Below, piece after piece: positions 8,041 to 16,303 of a stretch of 64,000 bases of DNA. Both the position numbers and the translations under genes were made by a program. Source of the DNA: UBA12014 sp029248335 (GTDB taxonomy: Bacteria > Planctomycetota > Phycisphaerae > Phycisphaerales > SM1A02); contig JAQWJM010000127.1 of the NCBI GenBank assembly GCA_029248335.1, positions 6,757 through 70,756 on the forward strand. The letters run 5' to 3'. The notes beneath the pieces were generated by a model. The model searched no databases. It was not told where the DNA came from and worked only from the letters and a program-made list of their open reading frames with translations. How positions within the stretch are numbered: the stretch's first letter is position 1; the number at the start of each line of letters is the position of its first letter.

Positions 8041-9027
8041 TCAAGGCGATCCCGCCCGTCTCCGGAGCACGAACCTTCGGAATCCCTCGTCCGAGACCGC
8101 CCCCGCGATGATCACCGCGCCGATGACCGCGTACTGGATGTTGTCGGGGATCCAGTCGATCAGGGTGATCGCGTTCTGCAGCACCTGCATCAACGCGGCC
8201 CCGATGATCACGCCGATCACCGACCCCTCCCCACCTCGAAGACTGCAGCCGCCGAGCACCGCGGCGGCGATCGCGAAGAGCTCGTAGAAGTTGCCGAAGT
8301 CCGCCGGCTGGGCGCTGCCGACGTCGAGGATGAAGAGCATTCCCCCGAGGCCCGCGAGGCCCGCGCAGATCACGTAGGCCAGCACGACGTAGCGATCGGT
8401 CCGGACCCCGCCGTGCCGGGCGGCGGACGCGTTGCGTCCGGTCGCGAGCAGATGCCGTCCCCAGACCGTGAACCGCAGGAAGACGATCGCGAGGGTCGCG
8501 ATCACCACCAGGATCAGGAGCGTCGAGGGGATCGCGAAGCCGTCCAGCCCGGGAACCTCGAACCGCGTCTTCACGATGCTTCGCAGGCCCTTGTAGCCGT
8601 TCTGAAACCCGACGGTCTGGTCGCCGGTGATGCCGCGGGCCAGACCCCGGTAGATGAGGAGTCCGCACAGCGTGACGATGAACGGCTGCAGACGCACCCG
8701 CTGCACCAGCATTCCGTGACAGAGCCCGAGGACGAGGCCCAGCAGCAGCACGCCGGGGACGGCGAACCAGATCGGCACGCCGTGTTCGACGAGCAACCAG
8801 GGAAGCAGGCAGCCGACCAGCGCGACCACCGATCCGATCGAGAGATCGATCCCCCCCACGATGATCACGAACGCCGCGCCGATCGAGATCACGCCGAAGA
8901 GGGACGTTCGTCGCAGCAGGTTCTCCACGTTGTACGCGGTCAGGAAGTACGGCGTCAGCGCCGAGGTCGCGATGCAGGTCGCGACCAGCAGGCTGAACAC
9001 TCCGAGAATCTTCCTGGCGCTCTTCAC
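8041..9027 (-). CDS. Sugar ABC transporter permease (ribose/inositol type)
   Basis: Inner-membrane channel subunit of a CUT2-type sugar importer (RbsC/MglC/XylH family). The 328-residue product is almost entirely membrane helices and carries the family stretch VIIVGGIDLSIGSVVAL near residue 60, the hallmark of this permease class. HGMLVQRVRLQPFIVTL and TGRNASAARHGGVRTDRY (the coupling-helix region contacting the ATPase) follow. The GTG start at 9027 overlaps the ATPase stop as GTGA. The transported sugar cannot be read from sequence; the aldose epimerase and SDR enzyme in the same transcript suggest a pentose, hexose or inositol-like substrate. Confidence 0.93.
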   Translation of the reverse strand: MKSARKILGVFSLLVATCIATSALTPYFLTAYNVENLLRRTSLFGVISIGAAFVIIVGGIDLSIGSVVALVGCLLPWLLVEHGVPIWFAVPGVLLLGLVLGLCHGMLVQRVRLQPFIVTLCGLLIYRGLARGITGDQTVGFQNGYKGLRSIVKTRFEVPGLDGFAIPSTLLILVVIATLAIVFLRFTVWGRHLLATGRNASAARHGGVRTDRYVVLAYVICAGLAGLGGMLFILDVGSAQPADFGNFYELFAIAAAVLGGCSLRGGEGSVIGVIIGAALMQVLQNAITLIDWIPDNIQYAVIGAVIIAGAVSDEGFRRFVLRRRAGSP

Positions 9028-10553
9028 GAGGAGGTCTCCGATCGACGAACGTCTCCGGAATCGACGCCTCCGGTGGCGAGCCGCATGATCGCCGACTCCG
9101 TCGCCTCGTGTCGAGCGAGTTCCCCCGCGATCCGCCCCTCGTGCATCACCACCACCCGGTCCGAGACCGCGAGCAGTTCCTCCATCTCGCTGCTCGCCGC
9201 GATGACGGCCGCCCCGCCTCGAGCGAGCCGGTCGAGCAACGCATGGATCTCCGCCTTCGCGCCGACGTCCACGCCGCGGGTCGGTTCGTCGAGCAGGAAG
9301 ACGTTCGGTTCACACCCCACCCATCGTCCGACCGCGACCTTCTGCTGATTGCCACCCGAAAGTCCCCCGGCCTGGAGATCCGGAATCGCGGGACGGACCC
9401 CCATCCGTCGCAGCAGCGTCTCGGCGAGTCCGCGTTCCGCCGAACGGCGACGGATGATTCCACCGGTGGCGGTCCGGGCGAGACCGGGCAGCACGAGGTT
9501 CTCCGCGATCGACTCCTCGAGCAGCAGGCCGTCGGCCTTGCGGTCCTCCGGGACCAGGGCGATGCCGGCCGCCGCCGCATCCGAAGGTCCACCGATGCGC
9601 GTCGCTTCGCCGTCCAGGAGGATCTCACCGGCCGCCCGCGGATCGATCCCGAAGACCGCCCTGAGGAGTTCGGTCCGGCCGGCGCCGACCAGCCCTGCGA
9701 GTGCGACGATCTCTCCCGCCCGGACCTTGAGATCGACGGCGTGTCCGGGGTGACGTGCGGTGCGAAGCCCGCGGATCTCGAGTCGCGGCGGACCGGATTC
9801 GAACGTCACATCGGCCCGAAGTCCGGCGTCCGCGGCGAGATCCCGTCCGACCATCGATTCGACGATCCGATCCCGCGTGACCTCCGCCCGCTCGAAGGAT
9901 CTCACGAAGCGGCCGTCGCGAAGCACCACGACCCGGTCCGCCAGCCGCTCGATCTCACCCAGTCGATGGGAGATGTAGACGATCGCGGTGCCCTCGTCGC
10001 GCAGACGCTCGATCGTCTCGAAGAGCCGGTCCGCCTCCGCGGCGGTCAGACTCGACGTCGGCTCGTCCATGATCAGGACCCGCGCGTCGGTGGACAACGC
10101 CTTCGCGATCTCGACCAGCTGGCGGGTCCCCATGCCGAGCTCCGCGACGGATCGGGACGGCTCGAGATCGAGCCCTGCCGCCCGAAGCGCCGCCTTGGCC
10201 CGCGACGTCGCCTCCGCTCGACGAAGGAACGGCCCGGTGCGCGGCTCCCGTCCAAGCAGGATGTTCGCTCCCACGTCGAGGTTGTCGGCGAGACTCAGCT
10301 CCTGGTGGATGAGGACGACGCCGGCATCGATCGCCTCCCGGGGCGATCCGAAGCGGGTCGCCTCGCCGTCCACGAGCAGCCGTCCTTCGTCGGGCGCGAC
10401 GTCGCCGGCGAGGATCTTCATCAGGGTGCTCTTGCCCGCGCCGTTCTCGCCGACCACCGCGACGATCTCGCCCGCCGTCACGTCGAGGTCGACCCCGTCG
10501 AGCGCCAGCACGCCGGGATACCGCTTGACGATGTTGCGAGCCTGGAGGATCAC
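9024..10553 (-). CDS. Sugar ABC transporter double ATPase (RbsA/MglA type)
   Basis: Cytoplasmic energy-coupling subunit made of two fused ABC domains, typical of CUT2 sugar importers (509 residues). Domain 1 has Walker A GENGAGKST, a degenerate signature (LGMGTRQLVEIAKAL) and Walker B VLIMDEPTSSL. Domain 2 has a degenerate Walker A (LVGAGRTELL) but an intact signature LSGGNQQKV and Walker B LLDEPTRGVDVG, the asymmetry usual for this family. The start is a GTG at 10553, 34 bases after the binding-protein gene, without a strong Shine-Dalgarno sequence. It overlaps the permease as GTGA. Confidence 0.94.
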   Translation of the reverse strand: MILQARNIVKRYPGVLALDGVDLDVTAGEIVAVVGENGAGKSTLMKILAGDVAPDEGRLLVDGEATRFGSPREAIDAGVVLIHQELSLADNLDVGANILLGREPRTGPFLRRAEATSRAKAALRAAGLDLEPSRSVAELGMGTRQLVEIAKALSTDARVLIMDEPTSSLTAAEADRLFETIERLRDEGTAIVYISHRLGEIERLADRVVVLRDGRFVRSFERAEVTRDRIVESMVGRDLAADAGLRADVTFESGPPRLEIRGLRTARHPGHAVDLKVRAGEIVALAGLVGAGRTELLRAVFGIDPRAAGEILLDGEATRIGGPSDAAAAGIALVPEDRKADGLLLEESIAENLVLPGLARTATGGIIRRRSAERGLAETLLRRMGVRPAIPDLQAGGLSGGNQQKVAVGRWVGCEPNVFLLDEPTRGVDVGAKAEIHALLDRLARGGAAVIAASSEMEELLAVSDRVVVMHEGRIAGELARHEATESAIMRLATGGVDSGDVRRSETSS

Positions 10554-10587
10554 GGGTGGTTCGATTCCGCGACGGACGAATCGACGA

Positions 10588-11640
10588 TCACTGCTTGCCG
10601 GTCTTCTTCCGGAGGTCGGTCCAGAAGGCCTCGACGTCGGCCGCTCGAATGGTTCGAGCCGGAATCGCGATCATGCCGTCCGCGGGAATGCCGGGATCCT
10701 CGCCCCGCGCGATCTTCGAGAGGACCTCGATCGACTTGTATCCGTACATGTAGGGATTCTGAACGACGGTCCCCGCCACCGAGCCGTCGATGATCCCCTG
10801 CAGGGTCTCGTCGTCCTCGTCGAAGGCGATCACCTCGATCTCACCGATCTTGCCGGCCCCCTCGAGCGCTTCGAGGATCAGCGGCGGGTTGTAGGCGAAG
10901 AGCCCCACGAGGCCGTCGACCCCCGGATGCCGGCTCAGCACGTCCTCGACGTTCGCCTTCGCCTTGGCGCGATCGAACTGGTCGGTGAGGGTTCCGAGGA
11001 TCGTGTACTCCGGTCCCTCGATCGGCGAACCGGGTTCGTCGAACCGTTCCGGATCGGACGATCGACCGAGCAGTTCGTCGATGACCCCCTGCCGTCGCCG
11101 CCGGGCGTTGTCCTGTTCGATGCGGCCCACGAAGATGTAGATCTCGCCGCCGTCCGGAAGCGCTTCCTTCACGAGCTTCCCGCACATCCGACCCGCGTCG
11201 TAGTTGTCCATGCCGATGTAGCAGCGACGCGCCGACCCGGGCGCATCCGAGTCATGCGTGATGACGGGAGTGCGGGCGGCCGCGGCGTCGATGACGTCGA
11301 TCTGGTTTCCCGGATCGATCGGGCTCACCGCGATGCCGTCGACCTGCCGCGTCACCAGATCCTCGAGCATCCGCTTCTGATCGGTGACGCCGCCGGTGGG
11401 CATCAGCACGTCGACCTCGGCGTCGAAGTCGACGCCCGCGGTGTCCGCACCCGCCTTCGCGATGGTCCAGAAATCCGCCACGCCGTTGGTGACGTAGGCG
11501 AGGCGAGGCCGGTCACCGCTCGACTGGTCGGCGGCCGCACCGCCGGCGGCATCGGTTCCACCACCGGGATTCGGGTCGCCGCAACCGACGAGCAGCAGCA
11601 GCGGAACGATCGAGAGGAGCACGCGGTTCGAAATGATCAT
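10588..11640 (-). CDS. Sugar ABC transporter substrate-binding lipoprotein
   Basis: Periplasmic binding protein of the CUT2 importer. The 350-residue product has a lipoprotein signal (LLLLVGC, Cys20), a Gly/Ala-rich linker, then a type I periplasmic-binding fold starting with RLAYVTNGVADFWTIAKAG. The segment QVDGIAVSPIDPGNQ and the PVITHDSDAPGSARRCYIGMDNY hinge region are typical of ribose/xylose/inositol binding proteins. I choose the ATG at 11640 because CAGGAG lies about ten bases upstream and the signal peptide begins there. It lies 20 bases after the SDR gene and is first of the three transporter genes. Confidence 0.92.
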   Translation of the reverse strand: MIISNRVLLSIVPLLLLVGCGDPNPGGGTDAAGGAAADQSSGDRPRLAYVTNGVADFWTIAKAGADTAGVDFDAEVDVLMPTGGVTDQKRMLEDLVTRQVDGIAVSPIDPGNQIDVIDAAAARTPVITHDSDAPGSARRCYIGMDNYDAGRMCGKLVKEALPDGGEIYIFVGRIEQDNARRRRQGVIDELLGRSSDPERFDEPGSPIEGPEYTILGTLTDQFDRAKAKANVEDVLSRHPGVDGLVGLFAYNPPLILEALEGAGKIGEIEVIAFDEDDETLQGIIDGSVAGTVVQNPYMYGYKSIEVLSKIARGEDPGIPADGMIAIPARTIRAADVEAFWTDLRKKTGKQ

Positions 11641-11660
11641 GTCTGGGTTTCTCCTGCGAA

Positions 11661-12455
11661 TCAGTGGACGGTCATGCCGCCGTTGACGTGGATGTTCTGT
11701 CCGGTCACGAAGTCGGCCGCGTCGCCTGCGAGGTACGTCACGGTACCGCCGACGTCCTTCGGGACGCCCCACCGTCCCATCGGGATCTGGGCGAGGTACT
11801 CGTCCTTCTCCGACTGCGGGTCCTTCTCGTGACGTTCGACCGGAATCCAGCCCGGCGAGACCATGTTGACCGTGATCCCCCACGGCGCCAGTTCGGTGGC
11901 CATCGACCGGTTCCATCCGTTCTGACCGCCCTTGGCGGCGAGATACGGACTGAAGTTGCCGACGCCCCGGGTCAACACCTCGCTGCCGAGATTGATGATC
12001 CGGCCCCAGCGACGTTCCTTCATGCGGGGAAGCACCGCCCGGGCGAGGAGGTACGGACTCTTGATGAAATAGTCGATCATCGACTGGTGGAAGGCCCAGT
12101 CGTATTCCTCGATGGGATGGTGCGGCTGATCGGGCGTCGCGCTGATCACGAGGATGTCGATTCCCCCGAGTGTCGATTCGACTTCCGCGACGATCCGTTC
12201 GATGTCGGGACCATCGATGACCGAGCCTCTGACGAGGCAGCCTTCGGCACCGCGAGCGCGGTACTGCTCGAACGCCGCTTCGCCGCGTTCCCGATCATTG
12301 AAGTAGTTGAGCGCGACCTTCGCACCGGCGTCGCCGAGGCTTTCCGCGATCGCGAGGCCCAGCCCGGTCGTGGAGCCGGTCACCAGCGCCGTTCTTCCTT
12401 CGAGCGAAAACTGGTGGGCTCGGGGCGTGGTGGCCTCGCGGGGCGGACTGGTCAT
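11661..12455 (-). CDS. SDR-family oxidoreductase
   Basis: NAD(P)-dependent short-chain dehydrogenase/reductase of 264 residues. It has the cofactor motif TGSTTGLG (residues about 26-33), a conserved-Asn loop region altered to VISATPDQP, a catalytic serine in INLGSEV and the YLAAK catalytic Tyr/Lys pair. The C-terminal ending GQNIHVNGGMTVH is typical of classical 3-oxoacyl-ACP-reductase-like SDRs. The ATG at 12455 follows CAGGAG at about 11 bases; the longer frame has no conserved start. As first gene before a sugar ABC transporter it more likely oxidises or reduces a sugar or polyol than an acyl chain. The five 11-bp repeats at 12499-12553 lie directly upstream. Confidence 0.88.
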   Translation of the reverse strand: MTSPPREATTPRAHQFSLEGRTALVTGSTTGLGLAIAESLGDAGAKVALNYFNDRERGEAAFEQYRARGAEGCLVRGSVIDGPDIERIVAEVESTLGGIDILVISATPDQPHHPIEEYDWAFHQSMIDYFIKSPYLLARAVLPRMKERRWGRIINLGSEVLTRGVGNFSPYLAAKGGQNGWNRSMATELAPWGITVNMVSPGWIPVERHEKDPQSEKDEYLAQIPMGRWGVPKDVGGTVTYLAGDAADFVTGQNIHVNGGMTVH

Positions 12456-12498
12456 GGGTGGTCGTCTCCTGGGTCGGAGGCTACCACACCATGGTTGA

Positions 12499-12553
12499 AT
12501 CACGACCAAATCACGGTCGGATCACTCTCGGATCACTTTCGGATCACGGTCAA
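12499..12553. promoter_or_regulatory. Five direct 11-bp repeats upstream of the SDR/sugar ABC operon
   Basis: Five head-to-tail 11-mers occur here: ATCACGACCAA, ATCACGGTCGG, ATCACTCTCGG, ATCACTTTCGG and ATCACGGTCAA. The core ATCAC is invariant and the period is one helical turn, so the copies face the same side of the DNA. The array lies between the desaturase stop (12577) and the SDR start (12455), both on the minus strand, so it is in the promoter region of the sugar operon. A short palindrome ACCATGGT lies next to it at 12488-12495. Iterated operator sites for a transcription regulator are the simplest reading; the regulator is not in the window. Confidence 0.6.
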
Positions 12554-12576
12554 TCCACGATCCCCGTGCCTCCGAC

Positions 12577-13590
12577 TCAGGCGGCGTCTCGGACCTCGAC
12601 GGGTGCCGAACGGGCGGACCGGAGCTTTGCGGCTTTCCGCTCGGCGGTCGGGACACGAACGTTCCGAACCAGTCCGACCGCCTGAAGACCACGAATCACC
12701 AGCCAGCTCGAGTCGAACTGCCACCACTCGAGCCCGTGACGAGCCGAGGTGGGGAACGCGTGGTGGTTGTTGTGCCAGCCCTCGCCGAGCGCCAGCACGC
12801 CGACCACGACGTTGTTCCGACTTTCGTCTCCACTCCGGTATGGCTGCGAACCCCAGATGTGACAGACCGAGTTGACGCTCCAGGTGATGTGGTGGACCAC
12901 CATGACCCGGACGAGGCCACCCCAGATGAACCCGAGGAAGACACCCGTCCAGAACGGAGCCCCGATCGCGAGGTTGAGCAGACCGCCGAGCAGGGCGGGA
13001 ATCACGAAACCGAGGGCCACCCAGGCGGGGAACCACTCGCTGATCGCACGGATGCGTCGGTCGCGAACCAGGTCCGGCACGTAGCGGTCGAGGGACTCGC
13101 CCGGGGGATCGAAGATCCAACCCATGTGGGCGTGCCAGAAGCCGCTGATGATCCCACGCAGCCCGTGGCCGTGATCATGGAGGTGCGGTGAGTGCGGGTC
13201 GCCTTCGTGGTCGCTGAACTGGTGATGTCGACGATGCGCGGCGCACCAGCGGAGCAGCGATCCTTCGGCGGCCATCGAACCGATGATCCCGATGATCATC
13301 GTGACGACCGGGCCGGCACTGAAGGATTTGTGCGTGAAGAGTCGGTGATACCCGACCGTGATGCCCATGCCCGTGATGATGTACATCACCGTCATCAGGG
13401 CGAGTTGGGGCCAGCTCACGCCGTTGCCCCAGAAGTAGACGATTCCGGCCACGAGTCCGACCATCGGAAGCAGGATGGCGAAGAGGTTGGCGATGCGGCT
13501 GCCGAGCGGCAGGCCGACATAGCCATCGATCTCCGAGGCTGCCTCGGTCGGAGAAGGCGTGTGCGTCGACGGATTGCTGATCGTGCTCAA
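12577..13590 (-). CDS. Membrane fatty-acyl desaturase (delta-9 type)
   Basis: Membrane di-iron desaturase that inserts a cis double bond in a saturated acyl chain (acyl-CoA or acyl-lipid), adjusting membrane fluidity. The 337-residue product shows all three histidine boxes of the delta-9 class: HRLFTH (near residue 81), HRRHH (near 119) and HNNHH (near 274), separated by paired membrane helices. The only in-frame start at the right place is a TTG at 13590 with a poor ribosome-binding site; the N-terminal 20 residues are Ser/Thr/Pro-rich and not conserved in character. The gene stands alone, with the terminator at 13630-13655 separating it from the RRM gene. The RRM neighbour suggests cold response, but this is only inference. 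Confidence 0.93.
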   Translation of the reverse strand: MSTISNPSTHTPSPTEAASEIDGYVGLPLGSRIANLFAILLPMVGLVAGIVYFWGNGVSWPQLALMTVMYIITGMGITVGYHRLFTHKSFSAGPVVTMIIGIIGSMAAEGSLLRWCAAHRRHHQFSDHEGDPHSPHLHDHGHGLRGIISGFWHAHMGWIFDPPGESLDRYVPDLVRDRRIRAISEWFPAWVALGFVIPALLGGLLNLAIGAPFWTGVFLGFIWGGLVRVMVVHHITWSVNSVCHIWGSQPYRSGDESRNNVVVGVLALGEGWHNNHHAFPTSARHGLEWWQFDSSWLVIRGLQAVGLVRNVRVPTAERKAAKLRSARSAPVEVRDAA

Positions 13591-13629
13591 GGATGTACCA
13601 ATTGAAGAGTTGCGGTCCGGAGAAGGAAA

Positions 13630-13655
13630 GCGGGCGGCGCCGAAGCGCCGCCCGC
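13630..13655 (-). terminator. Rho-independent terminator of the RRM gene
   Basis: A perfect 11-bp stem (GCGGGCGGCGC with its complement) closes a loop that reads UUCG on the minus strand, and TTTCCTTCTCC follows on that strand. It lies 35 bases after the RRM stop codon and before the desaturase start, so it ends the RRM transcript. Confidence 0.85.
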
Positions 13656-13689
13656 ATCTTCGTACTTCATGTTACCGCAGATGCGGTAT

Positions 13690-14031
13690 TCAGCGCCAAC
13701 CGCCGCGGCCACCGCCGCCGCCGCCGCCGCGACCACCACCGCCACCGCCGCCGCCGTAGCCACCACCGCCGCCGCCACGGGGGCGATCTTCACGAGGACG
13801 GGCCTCGTTGACGTTGATGGAACGACCGCCGAAGTCCTGGCCGTTCAAGGCCTCGATCGCGGCGTTGGCCTGGCCGGAGTCGGACATCTCGACGAAGGCG
13901 AAGCCACGGGGACGACCGGTCTCGCGATCGGTGATGACGGCGACATCCGAAACTTCACCGTGGGCCTCGAAGGCGTCGCGGATTTCGTTTTCAGTAGCGC
14001 TAAAGGGGAGGTTTCCAACGAAGAGCTTCAT
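13690..14031 (-). CDS. RRM RNA-binding protein with glycine-rich tail
   Basis: Small single-RRM protein (113 residues) of the bacterial cold-inducible RNA-binding type. RNP2 is LFVGNLPF (residues 3-10) and RNP1 is RGFAFVEM (about 42-49), both with the aromatic residues that stack on RNA. Residues about 80-113 are almost only Gly with scattered Arg and Tyr, resembling RGG-type tails. The start at 14031 begins exactly at the RRM, with GAGA upstream. It is monocistronic, with its own terminator and a long upstream gap that may hold a cold-shock-type leader. Likely acts on mRNA in the cytoplasm. Confidence 0.92.
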   Translation of the reverse strand: MKLFVGNLPFSATENEIRDAFEAHGEVSDVAVITDRETGRPRGFAFVEMSDSGQANAAIEALNGQDFGGRSINVNEARPREDRPRGGGGGGYGGGGGGGGRGGGGGGGRGGWR

Positions 14032-14394
14032 GAGCGTGATCTCTGCCCTGCTGTGCGATTTCCGAAAGCGACCATCAGGGCGAATCTGCGCTCGGAGGTT
14101 TCGATGTATCCGGCGATCCGGACACCCCATCGAACGGCGGATGGTACGCGAAATCACCGAGTTGCACCGAAAAAAGGGAACGAATCGAATTGATTCCACC
14201 ACAGGCAGAGGCGGCCCGGAATGGTCCGGATCACCCGCGATCGGCGATCTGACCCTGTTCAGGCCCGATGTGGAGGCCGATCTTGCGCCGTTCGGGCCGG
14301 GACATCCAACTCGCCGAAACTCAGCCGATACCCGCCAATCCCCGAATCGGCGCCGCAATGGTCCCGCCGCGGGCCCGAAGCCCCGGAGACCGGA
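14032..14394. other. Intergenic region, RRM leader and acyl-CoA mutase 3' end
   Basis: 363 bases without a convincing gene. It holds the promoter and 5' leader of the RRM gene (minus strand) and the region after the mutase stop. A T-run near 14169-14175 on the minus strand is the most AT-rich point. I could not assign a -10/-35 pair or a terminator with confidence. Confidence 0.5.
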
Positions 14395-16068
14395 TCACCA
14401 CTCGGGACCACCGGTGTACCGACCATAGATGTCGCCGAGGGCCTGGACCATCTCGCCGAGCGTGCATCGCTGGAGCGAAGCCTCGACCAGACCGTCCATC
14501 ACGTTGTCGCCGGCACGGGCCGCGTCCCGGATGGCATCGAGCGAACGGGCCACCGCATCGGCGTCCCGATCCCGTCGATACGCCGTGAGTCGGTCGCACT
14601 GGACCGACTCGACTTCGTGCGGGATCTGGAGGATCTCGACCTGCTGGGTGTCGTTGCCATCGGTGTAGGCGTTGACGCCCACGACCACCCGGTCACCGGC
14701 CTCCATCTCCTGGCCCACGCGGTAGCTGGCTTCGGCGATCGCCCGCCGGAAGTAGCCCTTGTGGATCCCGGCCACGACGCCACCCATGTCGTCGATGGTC
14801 GAGATGATGTCTTCGGCGTCGGCTTCCATCCGGTCGGTGAGGGCCTCGACGAACCACGAACCGCCGAGCGGATCGACGGTGCGATGAACCCCCGTCTCGT
14901 GGGCGAGGATCTGCTGGGTCCGCAACGCGACCCGGACCGCGGTCTCGGTCGGGAGACCGAGCGTTTCGTCCATCGAATCCGTGTGCAGGCTCTGACAACC
15001 TCCGAGGACCCCCGCCATCGCCTGATAGGCGACCCGGATCACGTTGTTGAGCGGTTGCTGTTCGGTCAGCGAACAACCGGCGGTCTGCACGTGCGTCCGC
15101 ATCCACCAGGACCGCTCGTTCTTCGCACCGAAGCGTTCCTTCATGGCGGTCGCCCAGATTCGCCGGGCGGCGCGGAGCTTGCAGATCTCCTCGAAGAATT
15201 CGTTGTGGCTGTTGAAGAAGAACGAGAGCCGCGGGGCGAAGAGGTCGACGTCGAGGCCGCGCGACATCGCGGCTTCGACGTATTCCATCCCGTCGCGGAG
15301 GGTGAAGGCGAGTTCCTGCGTCGCGGTCGAGCCGGACTCCCGGATGTGGTAGCCGGAGATCGAGACCGAGTTCCATCGCGGCACGTGCTTCGCGGCGTAT
15401 TCGATGGTGTCCACGACCAGCTTCACGCTTGCCTCGGGCGGATAGATGAACTCGTTCTGACTGTGGAATTCCTTCAGGATGTCGTTCTGCAGCGTGCCGC
15501 CGAGATCCTTCCAGTCGATCCCCCGTTCGCGTGCCATGCCGAGATACATCGCCCAGATCACGCACGCCGGACCGTTGATGGTCTGACTGACCGTGACGTC
15601 GCCGACCGGAATGTCCGCGTAAAGACGATGCATGTCGTCGATCGTGTCGATCGCGACGCCGCATCGGCCGACCTCGCCGGACGACAGCGGGTCGTCCGAG
15701 TCCCGCCCCATCAGGGTCGGGAGATCGAACGCGGTTGAGAGGCCGGTGTTCGCCTTCGTTCCGGTCGCGTTCTCGAGGAGGTACTTGAATCGGGCGTTGG
15801 TGTCGTCCGCCGAACCGAACCCCGCGAACTGCCGCATCGTCCACAGTCGGGATCGATACATCGTGGGATGCACGCCTCGAGTGAAGGGATATTCGCCCGG
15901 GGTCGCGATCCGCGCGTCCGCGCGGGTGGGATCCTTCGGGTCGGCGGTCGGGACGGAGCCCGGTCCGTAGAGACCGTCGATCTCGTATCCGGAGAGGGAG
16001 ACCGTCTCGGGATCCGGACGATCGGACGAGGGCTGACCGGTGGCGTTCGAAGGTTTCAGGGTGCTCAT
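14395..16068 (-). CDS. B12-dependent acyl-CoA mutase large subunit (isobutyryl-CoA mutase-like)
   Basis: Catalytic TIM-barrel subunit of the adenosylcobalamin-dependent acyl-CoA mutase family, which rearranges carbon skeletons such as methylmalonyl-CoA to succinyl-CoA. The 557-residue chain covers only the substrate-binding barrel (NTGLSTAFDLPTLMGRDSDD, QTINGPACVIWAM, TQQILAHETGVHRTVDPLGG) and has no cobalamin-binding DxHxxG domain, so a separate small subunit must exist; none is in the window. At the two positions that set substrate choice I read Phe81 (RQFAGFG) and Gln204 (KEFHSQNEF). Methylmalonyl-CoA mutase has Tyr and Arg there, while isobutyryl-CoA mutase has Phe and Gln. The start at 16068 is the first ATG before the conserved N-terminal region. 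Confidence 0.88.
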   Translation of the reverse strand: MSTLKPSNATGQPSSDRPDPETVSLSGYEIDGLYGPGSVPTADPKDPTRADARIATPGEYPFTRGVHPTMYRSRLWTMRQFAGFGSADDTNARFKYLLENATGTKANTGLSTAFDLPTLMGRDSDDPLSSGEVGRCGVAIDTIDDMHRLYADIPVGDVTVSQTINGPACVIWAMYLGMARERGIDWKDLGGTLQNDILKEFHSQNEFIYPPEASVKLVVDTIEYAAKHVPRWNSVSISGYHIRESGSTATQELAFTLRDGMEYVEAAMSRGLDVDLFAPRLSFFFNSHNEFFEEICKLRAARRIWATAMKERFGAKNERSWWMRTHVQTAGCSLTEQQPLNNVIRVAYQAMAGVLGGCQSLHTDSMDETLGLPTETAVRVALRTQQILAHETGVHRTVDPLGGSWFVEALTDRMEADAEDIISTIDDMGGVVAGIHKGYFRRAIAEASYRVGQEMEAGDRVVVGVNAYTDGNDTQQVEILQIPHEVESVQCDRLTAYRRDRDADAVARSLDAIRDAARAGDNVMDGLVEASLQRCTLGEMVQALGDIYGRYTGGPEW

Positions 16069-16303
16069 GATTGCTCGTTCGAGGGGTTGAAAGTCACGCC
16101 TCATGATATCCGCAGGCGGGCCCGGATTCCGACCAACCCCCGGGACACCCTCGATTCGGCCCCGATTCCGGTCACAAGTGAATGAACCACGCCTACGGTG
16201 AGTCGTGCGGTAGTTCCGGGAGATGTTTCCGGACGACCGGAGGTCGAGCAAGAGGTTCACGCCCGGGGTCCGGGGCCTGACATGGCCCCGGTGGAGCCTG
16301 CTC

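Noticed and set aside
13175..13657. Alternative minus-strand frame overlapping the desaturase start
   Set aside because: It is out of frame with the three histidine boxes and has Arg/His-rich shadow composition.
14029..14358. Upstream extension of the RRM protein by about 109 residues
   Set aside because: The extension has no conserved features and the RRM begins exactly at the ATG at 14031, as in other single-RRM bacterial proteins.
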